The notes under the pieces are model-generated. The model saw only the letters and a list, made by a program, of their open reading frames with translations. It did not search any database and was not told the origin of the DNA. The translations under genes and the position numbers were made by a program. A stretch of 64,000 nucleotides of DNA from Streptomyces wuyuanensis (lineage in GTDB: Bacteria > Actinomycetota > Actinomycetes > Streptomycetales > Streptomycetaceae), in contig NZ_FNHI01000014.1 in NCBI RefSeq assembly GCF_900103455.1, positions 62,001-126,000 on the forward strand, in the 5' to 3' direction. The first letter of the stretch is position 1. The number at the start of each line of letters is the position of its first letter. Below are positions 51,177 to 60,452 of this stretch, in pieces.

Positions 51177-52688
51177 TCAGCCCCCGGAGAGGACGCGGAC
51201 CAGGTCCTCCGCCGTCCTGCACCGGTCAAGGAGCTCCTTGACATGGTTACGTGTACCACGCAACGGTTCCAGCGTCGGAACGCGCTGCAGGGAGTCCCGG
51301 CCCGGGAGATCGAAGATCACCGAGTCCCAGGAGGCGGCCGCGACGTCGTCCGCGTACTGCTCCAGGCAGCGGCCGCGGAAATACGCCCTGGTGTCCTCGG
51401 GAGGCTTGCTCTCGGCCCGCTCGACGTCGGACTCGTCCAGGAGCCGCTTCATCTTGCCGCGGGCCACCAGGCGGTTGTACAGCCCCTTCTCGGGGCGCAC
51501 GTCCGCGTACTGCAGGTCCACGAGGTGGAGCCGGGCGGCGTCCCAGCCCAGGTTGTCGCGCCTGCGGTAGCCCTCCAGGATCTCCCGCTTGGCGATCCAG
51601 TCGAGCTCGCCGGACAGGCTCATCGGATCGTTCTCGAGCCGGTTGAGGGTGTCCTCCCAGCGCACCAGGACGTCCTTGGTCTGCTCGTCCGCGTCGACGC
51701 CGAAGCGGTCCTCGACGTACTTGCGGGCCAGCTCGAAGTACTCCATCTGCAACTGGACGGCGGTGAGCGTCCGGCCGCTGCGCAGAGTGACCAGCCGGCG
51801 CAGGGTCGGGTCGTGGGAGACCTGGTGCAGGGTGCGCACGGGCTGGTCGACGGCCAGGTCGACGTTGATGAAGCCGTCCTCGATCATCGACAGCACCAGC
51901 GCGGTCGTACCGAGCTTGAGGTAGGTCGAGATCTCCGACAGGTTCGCGTCGCCGATGATCACATGGAGCCGGCGGTACTTCTCCGCGTCGGCGTGCGGCT
52001 CGTCCCGGGTGTTGATGATGGGCCGCTTCAGGGTGGTCTCCAGGCCCACCTCCACCTCGAAGTAGTCGGCCCTCTGGCTGATCTGGAAGCCGTGCTCGTG
52101 GCCGTCCTGTCCGATTCCGACGCGGCCGGCACCGGTCACGACCTGCCGGGAGACGAAGAACGGCGTCAGGTGCCGCACGATGTCCGAGAAGGGGGTCTCC
52201 CGCTTCATCAGGTAGTTCTCGTGCGTGCCGTAGGACGCGCCCTTGTTGTCGGTGTTGTTCTTGTACAGGTGGATGGGCTGGGCGCCGGGCAGCTGGGCGG
52301 CCCGCTCGGCGGCCTCCGCCATGATCCGCTCGCCCGCCTTGTCCCAGAGCACGGCGTCGCGCGGGTTGGTCACCTCGGGGGCGCTGTACTCGGGGTGGGC
52401 GTGGTCCACGTACAGCCGGGCGCCGTTGGTGAGGATCACGTTGGCCAGGCCGATGTCCTCGTCGGTGAGCTGGCTGGAGTCGGCGGCCTCGCGGGCCAGG
52501 TCGAAGCCCCGGGCGTCCCGCAGGGGATTCTCCTCCTCGAAGTCCCAGCGGGCGCGGCGCGCCCGGTGCATCGCCGCCGCGTAGGCGTTGACGATCTGGG
52601 ACGAGGTGAGCATGGCATTGGCGTTCGGGTGGCCGGGGACGGAGATCCCGTACTCCGTCTCGATGCCCATTACTCGCCGTACGGTCAT
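51177..52688 (-). CDS. dop: Depupylase/deamidase Dop
   Basis: A 503-residue PafA paralogue: GIETEYGISVPGH, Asp95 in ARLYVDHAHPEYSAPEV, IHLYKNNTDNKGASYGTHENYL and RPIINTRDEPHADAEKYRRLHVIIGDANLSE. Dop cleaves Pup from substrates; its deamidase activity is not needed here because Pup ends in Glu. The Dop-specific loop is present near residues 40-80. ATG 52688 follows AAGGAGG. Confidence 0.96.
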   Translation of the reverse strand: MTVRRVMGIETEYGISVPGHPNANAMLTSSQIVNAYAAAMHRARRARWDFEEENPLRDARGFDLAREAADSSQLTDEDIGLANVILTNGARLYVDHAHPEYSAPEVTNPRDAVLWDKAGERIMAEAAERAAQLPGAQPIHLYKNNTDNKGASYGTHENYLMKRETPFSDIVRHLTPFFVSRQVVTGAGRVGIGQDGHEHGFQISQRADYFEVEVGLETTLKRPIINTRDEPHADAEKYRRLHVIIGDANLSEISTYLKLGTTALVLSMIEDGFINVDLAVDQPVRTLHQVSHDPTLRRLVTLRSGRTLTAVQLQMEYFELARKYVEDRFGVDADEQTKDVLVRWEDTLNRLENDPMSLSGELDWIAKREILEGYRRRDNLGWDAARLHLVDLQYADVRPEKGLYNRLVARGKMKRLLDESDVERAESKPPEDTRAYFRGRCLEQYADDVAAASWDSVIFDLPGRDSLQRVPTLEPLRGTRNHVKELLDRCRTAEDLVRVLSGG

Positions 52689-52892
52689 GCGGCCCTCCTT
52701 GCCCGGCGGCGCTCCCGTCCGGGAGCGGCGCTCAAGTACCGCTCGTTCTCCGTTGCGTGTGCGGTGCCCGTCCCCGCACGGCGCGACGCGGCGGTACGGA
52801 CGAGCCTAGAACGCCTCTGCGCTGGTGGGGAGATCATTTCGGTCATTGCTCTGTGTGGTGCGATTACCCGTCCGGAACCCCTCGGAAAGCAG

Positions 52893-52950
52893 CCGGCTGC
52901 GGATGCCCTCCCCCGATTTCCAAGGGGAGCCCCAGGACATCCGCAGCCGG
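52893..52950 (-). terminator. Terminator after arc
   Basis: CCGGCTGCGGATG and CATCCGCAGCCGG form a perfect 13-base stem, eight bases past the arc stop, with a 32-base loop. The same 270-base gap must hold the dop promoter. Confidence 0.7.
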
Positions 52951-52958
52951 GCTGCGAT

Positions 52959-54725
52959 CTACAGGTACTGACCGGTGTTCGCCACCGTGTCGATGGAGCG
53001 TCCGGTGTCCGCGCCCTGCTTTCCGGTGACGAGGGTGCGGATGAAGACGATCCGCTCGCCCTTCTTTCCGGAGATCCGGGCCCAGTCGTCCGGGTTCGTG
53101 GTGTTCGGCAGGTCCTCGTTCTCCTTGAATTCGTCGACGCAGGCCTGGAGCAGGTGCGCGACGCGGAGACCCTTCTGGTTGTGGTCGAGGAAGGCCTTGA
53201 TGGCCATCTTCTTCGCCCGGTCCACAATGTTCTGGATCATGGCGCCGGAATTGAAGTCCTTGAAGTACAGGACTTCCTTGTCGCCGTTGGCGTACGTGAC
53301 CTCGAGGAAGCGGTTCTCCTCGGATTCGGCGTACATCTGCTCCACGACCGACTGGATCATGCCCTGGACGGCCGCCTCCTTCGAGCCGGTGTGCTCGGAG
53401 AGGTCGTCCGAGTGCAGCGGCAGCGAAGGCGTGAGGTACTTCGCGAAGATGTCCTTCGCGGCCTCCGCGTCCGGACGCTCGATCTTGATCTTGACGTCGA
53501 GCCGGCCCGGCCGCAGGATCGCGGGGTCGATCATGTCCTCCCGGTTGGAGGCGCCGATCACGATCACGTTCTCCAGGCCCTCCACACCGTCGATCTCGGC
53601 GAGCAGCTGGGGAACGATCGTGTTCTCGACGTCCGAGCTGACACCGGAGCCGCGGGTGCGGAAGAGGGACTCCATCTCGTCGAAGAAGACGATCACGGGT
53701 GTGCCCTCGCTCGCCTTCTCACGCGCACGCTGGAAGACCAGGCGGATGTGCCGCTCGGTCTCGCCGACGTACTTGTTGAGGAGCTCGGGGCCCTTGATGT
53801 TGAGGAAGTAGCTCTTCCCCGCGGGCTGGCCGGTCACCTCGGCGACCTTCTTCGCAAGGGAGTTGGCGACGGCCTTCGCGATCAGCGTCTTGCCGCATCC
53901 GGGCGGACCGTAGAGCAGGATGCCCTTCGGCGGCCGCAGTTCGTGCTCCTTGAAGAGGTCGGGGTGCAGGTACGGGAGCTCGACCGCGTCCCGGATCATC
54001 TCGATCTGACCGCCGAGGCCGCCGATCTTGTCGTAGTCGACGTCCGGGACCTCTTCGAGGACCAGCTCCTCGACCTCGCTCTTGGGCACGACCTCGTACA
54101 CGTACCCGGACCTGGGCTCGAGCAGCAGGGCGTCGCCGGGGCGGATGGTGACGTCCAGCAGCGGCTCGGCGAGCCGTACCACCCGCTCCTCGTCGGTGTG
54201 GCCGATCACCAGGGCCCGCTCGCCGTCCTCGAGGATCTCCTTGAGGGTGACGATGTCCCCGGTGCGCTCGAACTCCATGGCCTCGACCACGTTGAGCGCC
54301 TCGTTGAGCATGACCTCCTGGCCGCGCCGGAGCTCTTCGGGCTCGACGCCGGGGCTGACGTTCACCCGGAGCTTGCGGCCCCCGGTGAAGATGTCGGCGG
54401 TGCCGTCCTCGTTGGCCTGCAGGAAGACACCGAAGCCGGCCGGCGGCTGCGCGAGCCGGTCGACCTCCTCCTTGAGGGCCACGATCTGGTCTCGGGCCTC
54501 ACGGAGCGTGTTCGCCAGTCGTTCGTTCTGCGCGGACACGCCGGCCAGGTTCGTCTGCAGCTCGACGATCCGCTCCTCGAGAATCCTCGTATGACGCGGA
54601 GAGTCGGCGAGCTTGCGGCGCAGGACGGCGATTTCCTGCTCGAGATAGGCGACCTGGCCGGCGGGGTCTTCAGACCCCCGCCCCGGCCGGAAGCCGCGGT
54701 TGTTGTCGTCGTCGTGGGCTGCCAC
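52959..54725 (-). CDS. arc: Proteasome-associated AAA ATPase (Arc/Mpa)
   Basis: A 588-residue ring ATPase. Order of parts: N-terminal coiled coil that binds Pup (AYLEQEIAVLRRKLADSPRHTRILEERIVELQ), two OB folds, then the AAA domain with Walker A GPPGCGKT, Walker B VIVFFDEMES and sensor SNREDMIDPAILRPGR. The C-terminal GQYL is the docking tail that opens the 20S gate. GTG 54723-54725 (MAAHDDDNN) is preferred because GAGGAGG lies eight bases upstream; a TTG six codons earlier is open but unlike homologues. Confidence 0.96.
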   Translation of the reverse strand: MAAHDDDNNRGFRPGRGSEDPAGQVAYLEQEIAVLRRKLADSPRHTRILEERIVELQTNLAGVSAQNERLANTLREARDQIVALKEEVDRLAQPPAGFGVFLQANEDGTADIFTGGRKLRVNVSPGVEPEELRRGQEVMLNEALNVVEAMEFERTGDIVTLKEILEDGERALVIGHTDEERVVRLAEPLLDVTIRPGDALLLEPRSGYVYEVVPKSEVEELVLEEVPDVDYDKIGGLGGQIEMIRDAVELPYLHPDLFKEHELRPPKGILLYGPPGCGKTLIAKAVANSLAKKVAEVTGQPAGKSYFLNIKGPELLNKYVGETERHIRLVFQRAREKASEGTPVIVFFDEMESLFRTRGSGVSSDVENTIVPQLLAEIDGVEGLENVIVIGASNREDMIDPAILRPGRLDVKIKIERPDAEAAKDIFAKYLTPSLPLHSDDLSEHTGSKEAAVQGMIQSVVEQMYAESEENRFLEVTYANGDKEVLYFKDFNSGAMIQNIVDRAKKMAIKAFLDHNQKGLRVAHLLQACVDEFKENEDLPNTTNPDDWARISGKKGERIVFIRTLVTGKQGADTGRSIDTVANTGQYL

Positions 54726-54982
54726 GGTCCTCACCTCCTCCAAGGGGAGCTGGACGCTTCCTGACCCTACCTGGGTGGGTGGTGATTGAAACCCCTAGAT
54801 CACAAAGACGGAAGGGGTGTGTCCGATCTTCACCCTTGCGCTGCCCCTCACGCCAGGGGAATACCCACCCATCAACATCGGAAAGCGGGCGGTTGTATGG
54901 TCGGAACGGTCAACACCCGTCAGGGCTGGCCCGTATTGATACAACACGGCTTGATGCACACCGCGCAGGAACGGCAGGCGAC

Positions 54983-55261
54983 ATGAACGAGGCTCTCGAA
55001 GTCTGGATCGACCAGGAGCTGTGCACCGGCGACGGCATCTGCGCCCAGTACGCCCCCGAGGTCTTCGAGCTGGACATCGACGGTCTGGCCTATGTGAAGA
55101 GCGCCGACGACGAGCTGTTGCAGGACCCGGGCGCCACAACGCCCGTACCGCTGCCACTGCTGACCGACGTCATCGACTCGGCCAAGGAGTGCCCGGGCGA
55201 CTGCATCCACGTACGTCGCGTCTCCGACCGGGTCGAGGTGTACGGACCCGACGCCGAGTAG
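54983..55261 (+). CDS. Ferredoxin (3Fe-4S type) divergent from arc
   Basis: A 92-residue protein starting MNEALEVWIDQELCTGDGIC. Cys14, Cys20, Cys70 and Cys74 (in ECPGDCIHV) supply the cluster ligands; the EVFELDIDGLAYV block is that of the single-cluster ferredoxins conserved near arc in streptomycetes. Its electron-transfer partner is unknown. It is transcribed away from arc across a 257-base gap. Confidence 0.88.
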   Translation: MNEALEVWIDQELCTGDGICAQYAPEVFELDIDGLAYVKSADDELLQDPGATTPVPLPLLTDVIDSAKECPGDCIHVRRVSDRVEVYGPDAE

Positions 55262-55291
55262 CCCGCCCCGTCGCGGACCGAGCGTGACCTC

Positions 55292-55879
55292 TCACACACT
55301 GCCGGTGTCGTCCCCGTCCCCACGGGACTCGACGAACTTCCCCCCGCTCCACTGCCACTTGACCGCCTCCCGCTCGTCCGGGCAGCAGCGCGGAACGTCC
55401 GGGGACGAATAGCCGAGGAGCACGGCCGTGACGACTCCGTCACGGACGGCGAGCTCGCCGGCGCTCTGCCGTCGCGCGGGCTCCAGGAGGGTGGCCACGA
55501 CGCGCGGCTCGCCAGCCCGGGACCTGGCCAGCACGTAGATCCCGCTGGGCGGGGTGCCGGAGCCTGCCTCACAACGCGCCGCCACGACCGTTTCCGGGCC
55601 GCCGTCGCCGTCCAGGTCTCCCGTGGCCTGCTTCACCACCACGGTGGGCGCTCCGCCGCACTCCAGGGGCAGCTCGACGCCGGTCGCGTCGGGGGCCGGT
55701 GCGGGGGCGGCGGCCGCGGCGGTGGCGGCCTCCCGGCCGCCGGACTCCCCCGCTCCGGCGTGGTCCGGCTGCAGCAGCCCCGCCAGGGCGACGACCGCGG
55801 ACATCGCCGTCGCGGTGGCCAGCCAGTGCGCGGGGCGGGCGTGGGTGTGCGCGAGGTCCGGGACGGCGGAGGTCTGCAC
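55292..55879 (-). CDS. Exported or membrane-anchored protein, unknown
   Basis: A 195-residue protein (GTG 55879, GGAG upstream). A hydrophobic segment (LATATAMSAVVALAGLLQ, about 18-36) acts as signal or anchor. After an Ala/Pro-rich linker a domain contains DLDGDGGPETVVAARCEAGSG, an FG-GAP/VCBS-like calcium-loop motif, and ends with paired cysteines (VPRCCPDEREAVKWQWSGGKF). Function unknown. It converges on the ferredoxin gene. Confidence 0.65.
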   Translation of the reverse strand: MQTSAVPDLAHTHARPAHWLATATAMSAVVALAGLLQPDHAGAGESGGREAATAAAAAPAPAPDATGVELPLECGGAPTVVVKQATGDLDGDGGPETVVAARCEAGSGTPPSGIYVLARSRAGEPRVVATLLEPARRQSAGELAVRDGVVTAVLLGYSSPDVPRCCPDEREAVKWQWSGGKFVESRGDGDDTGSV

Positions 55880-56086
55880 CGAGGCGTCTCCTGTGAACAG
55901 CGGTTCCGGTGGGGGTGCCCGCATCGTGCCACACGTCACAGGGCGCGGGAACAGCGGGGTACGAAACCGCTGTGGCGAAAAACCGCCGCAAACCGCTCGG
56001 CGCGACCCAACGCAACGAGCCCTCGGTGGAGTTCCCCGGCGGTGGCCGGAACCCGACGGCGGGGCCCGCGCGTTGTGAAAAGCGCG

Positions 56087-56119
56087 TCCGCCCCGCACCC
56101 GGGCCGGGTGCGGGGCGGA
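56087..56119 (-). terminator. Terminator after trmI
   Basis: TCCGCCCCGCACCCG pairs with its exact complement across GGC, 15 bases past the trmI stop. Confidence 0.75.
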
Positions 56120-56133
56120 TTGCTGACGGGTAC

Positions 56134-57021
56134 TCAGCCCTTGTTCGGGCCCTCGTAGTCCTCGCCGTAGGCGCCCTTGGCGGGCCTGCGGCGGCGCATC
56201 GGAGGCTCCACACCGTCCGCCAGCCGGCGGGCGGTGACGAGGAATCCGGTGTGGCCGATCATCCGATGGTCCGGACGCACGGCCAGGCCCTCGACGTGCC
56301 AGTTGCGGATCATGGACTCCCACGGCTGCGGCTCGGCGTAGCAGCCGATCTCGCGGATGGACTCGACGGTCCGCGCGAGCTGCGTGGTGGTCGCCACGTA
56401 GCAGCACAGGATGCCGCCGGGGACCAGCGCCTTGGAGACGGCGTCCAGGCACTCCCAGGGCGCGAGCATGTCCAGGATGACGCGGTCGACGTCGGCGTCC
56501 GACAGGTTGTCCTGGAGGTCCCCGACGGTGAGCGTCCAGGCCGGGTGCGGTCCGCCGAAGTAGCGCTCGACGTTGCCCTTGGCGATCTCCGCGAAGTCCT
56601 CACGGCGCTCGTACGAGTGCAGCATGCCCTCGTCGCCGATCGCACGCAGCAGGAAGGCGCTCAGCGATCCGGAGCCGACACCCGCCTCCACGACGCGGGC
56701 CCCGGAGAAGATGTCGGCGAAGGCCAGGATCTGCCCCGCGTCCTTGGGGTAGACCACGGCAGCGCCGCGGGGCATGGACAGGACGTAGTCGGGGAGCAGG
56801 GGGCGCAGCGCGAGGTAGGCGACGTTTCCCGTGGTACGGACAACACTGCCCTCGGGGGCGCCGATCAGCTCGTCGTGCGGGAAGGAACCCTTGTGGGTGT
56901 GGAAGTTCTTCCCGGCCTCGAGCGTGAACGTGTAGTGGCGTCCCTTGGGATCGGTGAGCTGGACCTGGTCCCCGACCTTGAAGGGCCCGCGACGGCGGGC
57001 GGCACCGGTCGGTTCGGACAT
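56134..57021 (-). CDS. trmI: tRNA (adenine-58-N1)-methyltransferase
   Basis: A 295-residue class I methyltransferase: an N-terminal beta domain (FKVGDQVQLTDPKGRHYTFTLEAGKNFHTHKGSFPHDELIG), SAM motif VVEAGVGSGSLSAFLL, catalytic-region DRVILDMLAPWE and a basic C-terminus. As a tetramer it methylates A58 in the T loop of tRNA. The gene lies just upstream of arc-side genes in many actinobacteria. ATG 57021. Confidence 0.93.
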   Translation of the reverse strand: MSEPTGAARRRGPFKVGDQVQLTDPKGRHYTFTLEAGKNFHTHKGSFPHDELIGAPEGSVVRTTGNVAYLALRPLLPDYVLSMPRGAAVVYPKDAGQILAFADIFSGARVVEAGVGSGSLSAFLLRAIGDEGMLHSYERREDFAEIAKGNVERYFGGPHPAWTLTVGDLQDNLSDADVDRVILDMLAPWECLDAVSKALVPGGILCCYVATTTQLARTVESIREIGCYAEPQPWESMIRNWHVEGLAVRPDHRMIGHTGFLVTARRLADGVEPPMRRRRPAKGAYGEDYEGPNKG

Positions 57022-57065
57022 GTGACCAGTGTATGGGGTGCCGGAACCCGCCAGTGCCACGCGGT

Positions 57066-58313
57066 TCAGGAGCCGGGGCGGGCCATCGCGGCGACGAAGG
57101 CCCGCTCGACGTCCGCCGTGGAGAGCACTCCGTAGATCTCGCCGGTCTCCTCGACCACCAGGTACTCGGTGGCCGGATTCGCGCGCAGCCGGTCCAGGAG
57201 CGCCTCACCGGCGAGTTCGGCGGGGACCTTCATGCCGTCGGTGAGGTCCTGTGCCAGGCCGCCGACGGCAACCCAGGGACGGCGGTGCTCGGGGACACCG
57301 ACGATCGCCGTCTCCCGGACGAGGGCCGTCGGCTCGCCGTGCCCGTCGACCACGACGAGCGCGCGGGCACCGGCCTCGTTGGCACGCCGCAGCGCCTCGG
57401 AGAGCGGGGTGTCCGAGCCGACGGGGACGGCCCGCCGGGTGAGGGCCCGGGCACGCAGTTCCGGCAGGTGCTCCCGCAGGCGGGCCATGCGCAGGCTGTT
57501 GCCGGCGCCGGTCCAGATGATCGCGGCGAGGATGGCGGCGAGCAGGGCGTCCGTGACGGTCTCCATGCCGCCGATGTCCTCGGTGGGGTTGCCGAGGACG
57601 CCGGTGTGGGTGAGCAGCGGCAGGCCGACCAGTACGGCGACGGCGAGGGCACGGCCCACCCAGGCGGCGGCGATGGTGCCGCTCATCGGCTTGCCGGTGA
57701 TCTTCCAGACGACCGCGCGCAGCATCCGGCCGCCGTCGAGCGGGAGTCCGGGGAGCAGGTTGAAGGCCGCCACGATGAGATTGGAGATCATCAGACCGGC
57801 CAGCAGCACGCCGGGGACGGTGCCGGGCTCGACGGCCTGCATGCCGGCGTAGAAGACGCCGGCGAGGACGAGCGAGAGCAGCGGGCCGACGAAGGCGAGG
57901 ACGAACTCCCGTCCGGGGGTCTCCGACTCCTTCTCGATCTCCGAGACGCCGCCGAAGAACTGGAGCTGGATCCGCCGCACGGGCAGCTTGTAACGCAGCG
58001 CGACGACGGTGTGGGCCAGTTCGTGGACCAGCACGGACGCGTAGAAGGCGACCGCGAAGAACAGCGAGACGAGATAGCGGGCGCCGCCGAGTTCGGGCAG
58101 GACCCTGTCCAGTTGTCCGCCGAACACCCAGGTGATGAGGGCCGCGACCAGGAACCAGCTGGGGGCGACGTACACGGGCACACCGAACGGGCGGCCCATG
58201 AGGATGCCGCCGCCGGGCTCCGCGGAGCGGTCCCGCTTGCCTCCGCCGGGGTCCGCCTTCCCCGTGCCGGACTGCGCGCGCGTACGCTCGCCGCTCTCCT
58301 CGTCCTTCTTCAC
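57066..58313 (-). CDS. Site-2 protease (M50) with two CBS domains
   Basis: A 415-residue intramembrane zinc metalloprotease. HELAH in VLVHELAHTVVAL gives the zinc motif, and NLLPGLPLDGGRML the third ligand (LDG). About six spans are followed by two CBS domains (VGSDTPLSEALRRANEAGARALVVVDG ... VLSTADVERAFVAAM), typical of the SpoIVFB-like group that responds to nucleotides. Possible substrates include membrane anti-sigma factors such as the one at 34279; this is inference. GTG 58311-58313 follows GAAGGGA. Confidence 0.9.
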   Translation of the reverse strand: MKKDEESGERTRAQSGTGKADPGGGKRDRSAEPGGGILMGRPFGVPVYVAPSWFLVAALITWVFGGQLDRVLPELGGARYLVSLFFAVAFYASVLVHELAHTVVALRYKLPVRRIQLQFFGGVSEIEKESETPGREFVLAFVGPLLSLVLAGVFYAGMQAVEPGTVPGVLLAGLMISNLIVAAFNLLPGLPLDGGRMLRAVVWKITGKPMSGTIAAAWVGRALAVAVLVGLPLLTHTGVLGNPTEDIGGMETVTDALLAAILAAIIWTGAGNSLRMARLREHLPELRARALTRRAVPVGSDTPLSEALRRANEAGARALVVVDGHGEPTALVRETAIVGVPEHRRPWVAVGGLAQDLTDGMKVPAELAGEALLDRLRANPATEYLVVEETGEIYGVLSTADVERAFVAAMARPGS

Positions 58314-58420
58314 GGGTTCCCTTCGTCGCGAGGCGTCGCTCGCTCGATCATGCAGTGCGAGAGGGTCTGACGTCGATGGTATGCCGCTCGCTGTCGGTGG
58401 CGGGCCGTAGGGTCTGAGTC

Positions 58421-59437
58421 ATGAGTACGAGTCAGCCGCCCGTCCCGGAAGGCCCGCCACGCACCGTGGAGGTGCCGGCGCCTGCCGCTGAGGCGCACCC
58501 GCCCGCCGCGGGGGTGCCGCCGACGGCCGCCGGGGTCCCGCCCCAGCCCGTTCCGGTCGATGCACCCGGCTCCGCGGACGGGCATCCGGCCCCGCCGGAG
58601 GATCCTTCCTCCGCTCCGGCGGGCCGGCCGCCGATGTCGCTGTCGCCCTCGCGTGCCAGCGATTTCATGCAGTGCCCGCTGCTGTACCGCTTCCGGGTGA
58701 TCGACAGGCTGCCGGAGAAGCCGAGCGAGGCGGCCACCCGCGGCACGCTGGTGCACGCCGTGCTGGAGCGCCTCTTCGACGCACCGGCCGCCGAGCGCAC
58801 TCCGCCGCGTGCCAAGTCGCTCGTTCCCGGTCAGTGGGAGCGGCTGCTGGAGTCGCGGCCGGAGCTGGGCGAGCTGTTCGCGCAGGACGAGGGCGGCGAG
58901 CGGCTGGCGCGATGGATGTCCGAGGCGGAGGCGCTGGTCGAGCGGTGGTTCTCGCTGGAGGACCCGACGCGGCTGGAGCCGGCCGAGCGCGAGCTGTTCG
59001 TGGAGACGGAGCTGGAGTCGGGGCTGCGGCTGCGCGGGGTGATCGACCGGGTGGACGTGGCTCCGACCGGCGAGGTCCGCATCGTCGACTACAAGACGGG
59101 CAAGGCTCCCCGCCCCGAGTACAGCGAGGGCGCCCTGTTCCAGATGAAGTTCTACGCCCTCGTGATCTGGCGGCTGAAGGGCGTGGTGCCGCGGCGGCTC
59201 CAGCTGGTGTACCTGGGCAGCGGGGAGGTGCTCACCTACGACCCGGTGGCGGCGGACCTGGAGCGGGTGGAGCGCAGGCTGCTGGCTCTGTGGGACGCGA
59301 TCATGCGCGCCACGGAGTCGGGCGACTGGCGCCCGCGGCCGACGAAGCTCTGCGGCTGGTGCGACCACCAGGCGGTGTGCCCGGAATTCGGCGGGACGCC
59401 GCCGGTGTATCCACTGCCCGTGGTCCCCGCGGGGTGA
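58421..59437 (+). CDS. RecB/Cas4-family PD-(D/E)xK nuclease with iron-sulphur cysteines
   Basis: A 338-residue protein. A Pro/Ala-rich head (1-70) precedes the nuclease: SPSRASDFMQCPLLYRFRV (first cluster cysteine), LRGVIDRVDVAPTGEVRIVDYKTGKAPRPEYSEGALFQMKFY with the Asp, Asp-x-Lys and Gln residues of the RecB/Cas4 active site, and a final CGWCDHQAVC that completes a four-cysteine iron-sulphur site. No cas genes or repeat array are nearby, so a repair role is likely. ATG 58421. Confidence 0.88.
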   Translation: MSTSQPPVPEGPPRTVEVPAPAAEAHPPAAGVPPTAAGVPPQPVPVDAPGSADGHPAPPEDPSSAPAGRPPMSLSPSRASDFMQCPLLYRFRVIDRLPEKPSEAATRGTLVHAVLERLFDAPAAERTPPRAKSLVPGQWERLLESRPELGELFAQDEGGERLARWMSEAEALVERWFSLEDPTRLEPAERELFVETELESGLRLRGVIDRVDVAPTGEVRIVDYKTGKAPRPEYSEGALFQMKFYALVIWRLKGVVPRRLQLVYLGSGEVLTYDPVAADLERVERRLLALWDAIMRATESGDWRPRPTKLCGWCDHQAVCPEFGGTPPVYPLPVVPAG

Positions 59438-59540
59438 CGCACGGGGCGCCGGGTGCCCCTGGGGGCGGGGTCGCCCGGCCGCGTCCGTCGCCGGCGGGCA
59501 GGGCAGAATGGGGCCGGTCCCGTATTCCTGAGGAGATTCC

Positions 59541-60212
59541 GTGGCTATCCGCGTCCTACTCGTCGACGACCAACCGCTGCTGCGCACGGGCTTCCGGATG
59601 ATCCTGGAGGCCGAGCAGGACATCGCCGTGGTCGGTGAGGCCGGGGACGGCCTTCAGGCCCTGGACCAGGTGCGGGCGCTGCAGCCCGATGTGGTGCTGA
59701 TGGACATCCGGATGCCGCGGATGGACGGTGTCGAGGCGACCCGCCAGATCACCGGCCCGGAGCGGGACGGACCGGCCAAGGTGCTGGTGCTGACCACGTT
59801 CGACCTCGACGAGTACGTCGTGGAGGCGCTGCGGGCCGGCGCGAGCGGCTTCCTGCTGAAGGACGCCCCGGCGAACGAGCTGGTGCAGGCGATCCGGGTG
59901 GTCGCGGCGGGCGAGGCGATGCTCGCGCCGAGCATCACGCGCCGGTTGCTGGACAAGTACGCGGGCCATCTGCCGTCCGGCGAGGAGCCTGCGCCGAACA
60001 CGCTCCACACCCTGACCGAGCGCGAGGTCGAGGTCCTCAAGCTGGTGGCCCGCGGACTGTCGAACGCGGAGATCGCGGCGGACCTGTTCGTCAGCGAGAC
60101 GACGGTGAAGACGCACGTGGGCCATGTCCTGACGAAGCTCGGCCTGCGCGACCGGGTGCAGGCGGCGGTCTACGCCTACGAGAGCGGACTGGTGCGACCG
60201 GGAGCGCAGTAG
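59541..60212 (+). CDS. NarL/FixJ-type response regulator
   Basis: A 223-residue regulator. The receiver has DD at 9-10, phospho-acceptor Asp55 in DVVLMDIRMPRMDG, Thr in VLVLTTFDLDEYV and Lys in FLLKDAPANEL. The LuxR-type helix-turn-helix is LTEREVEVLKLVARGLSNAEIAADLFVSETTVKTHVGHVLTKL. GTG 59541 follows AGGAG. No histidine kinase gene is adjacent within the window, so its partner is elsewhere. Confidence 0.92.
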   Translation: MAIRVLLVDDQPLLRTGFRMILEAEQDIAVVGEAGDGLQALDQVRALQPDVVLMDIRMPRMDGVEATRQITGPERDGPAKVLVLTTFDLDEYVVEALRAGASGFLLKDAPANELVQAIRVVAAGEAMLAPSITRRLLDKYAGHLPSGEEPAPNTLHTLTEREVEVLKLVARGLSNAEIAADLFVSETTVKTHVGHVLTKLGLRDRVQAAVYAYESGLVRPGAQ

Positions 60213-60365
60213 CGGCGGGCGGACGGCTGCGCCGGCCGCGGAGCACCATGGCGGTACGGGCCGGCCGCGGAGAGGCCGGCGGGGCTCGTGGCCCGGTGGT
60301 CCGCCGTGAGCGGCTGTGACCACGGCGCAGCACACCGGAGGCGCGCCGGCAGCTGCCGAGCAGAC

Positions 60366-60406
60366 GGAGAGGACCCCGGAGGCCGCTGGTCTCCGGGGTC
60401 CTCTCC
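60366..60406. terminator. Strong bidirectional terminator
   Basis: A perfect 16-base stem (GGAGAGGACCCCGGAG with its complement, nine-base loop) lies between the response regulator and the convergent binding-protein gene. Confidence 0.8.
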
Positions 60407-60452
60407 GTGCTGGCCGGGCCGGGGCTGTGCGGCCCGGCCCGGCCGACGGGCG

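Noticed and set aside
50613..54764. A 1383-codon open frame antisense to pup, dop and arc
   Set aside because: The opposite strand encodes three well-defined proteins; this frame has no domain and no ribosome site.
55972..56160. A possible small gene starting GTGGCGAAAAACCGCCG (product MAKNRRKP...)
   Set aside because: It looks like the head of a small conserved protein, but the frame runs without a stop through the trmI terminator into trmI antisense; it may be a decayed gene.
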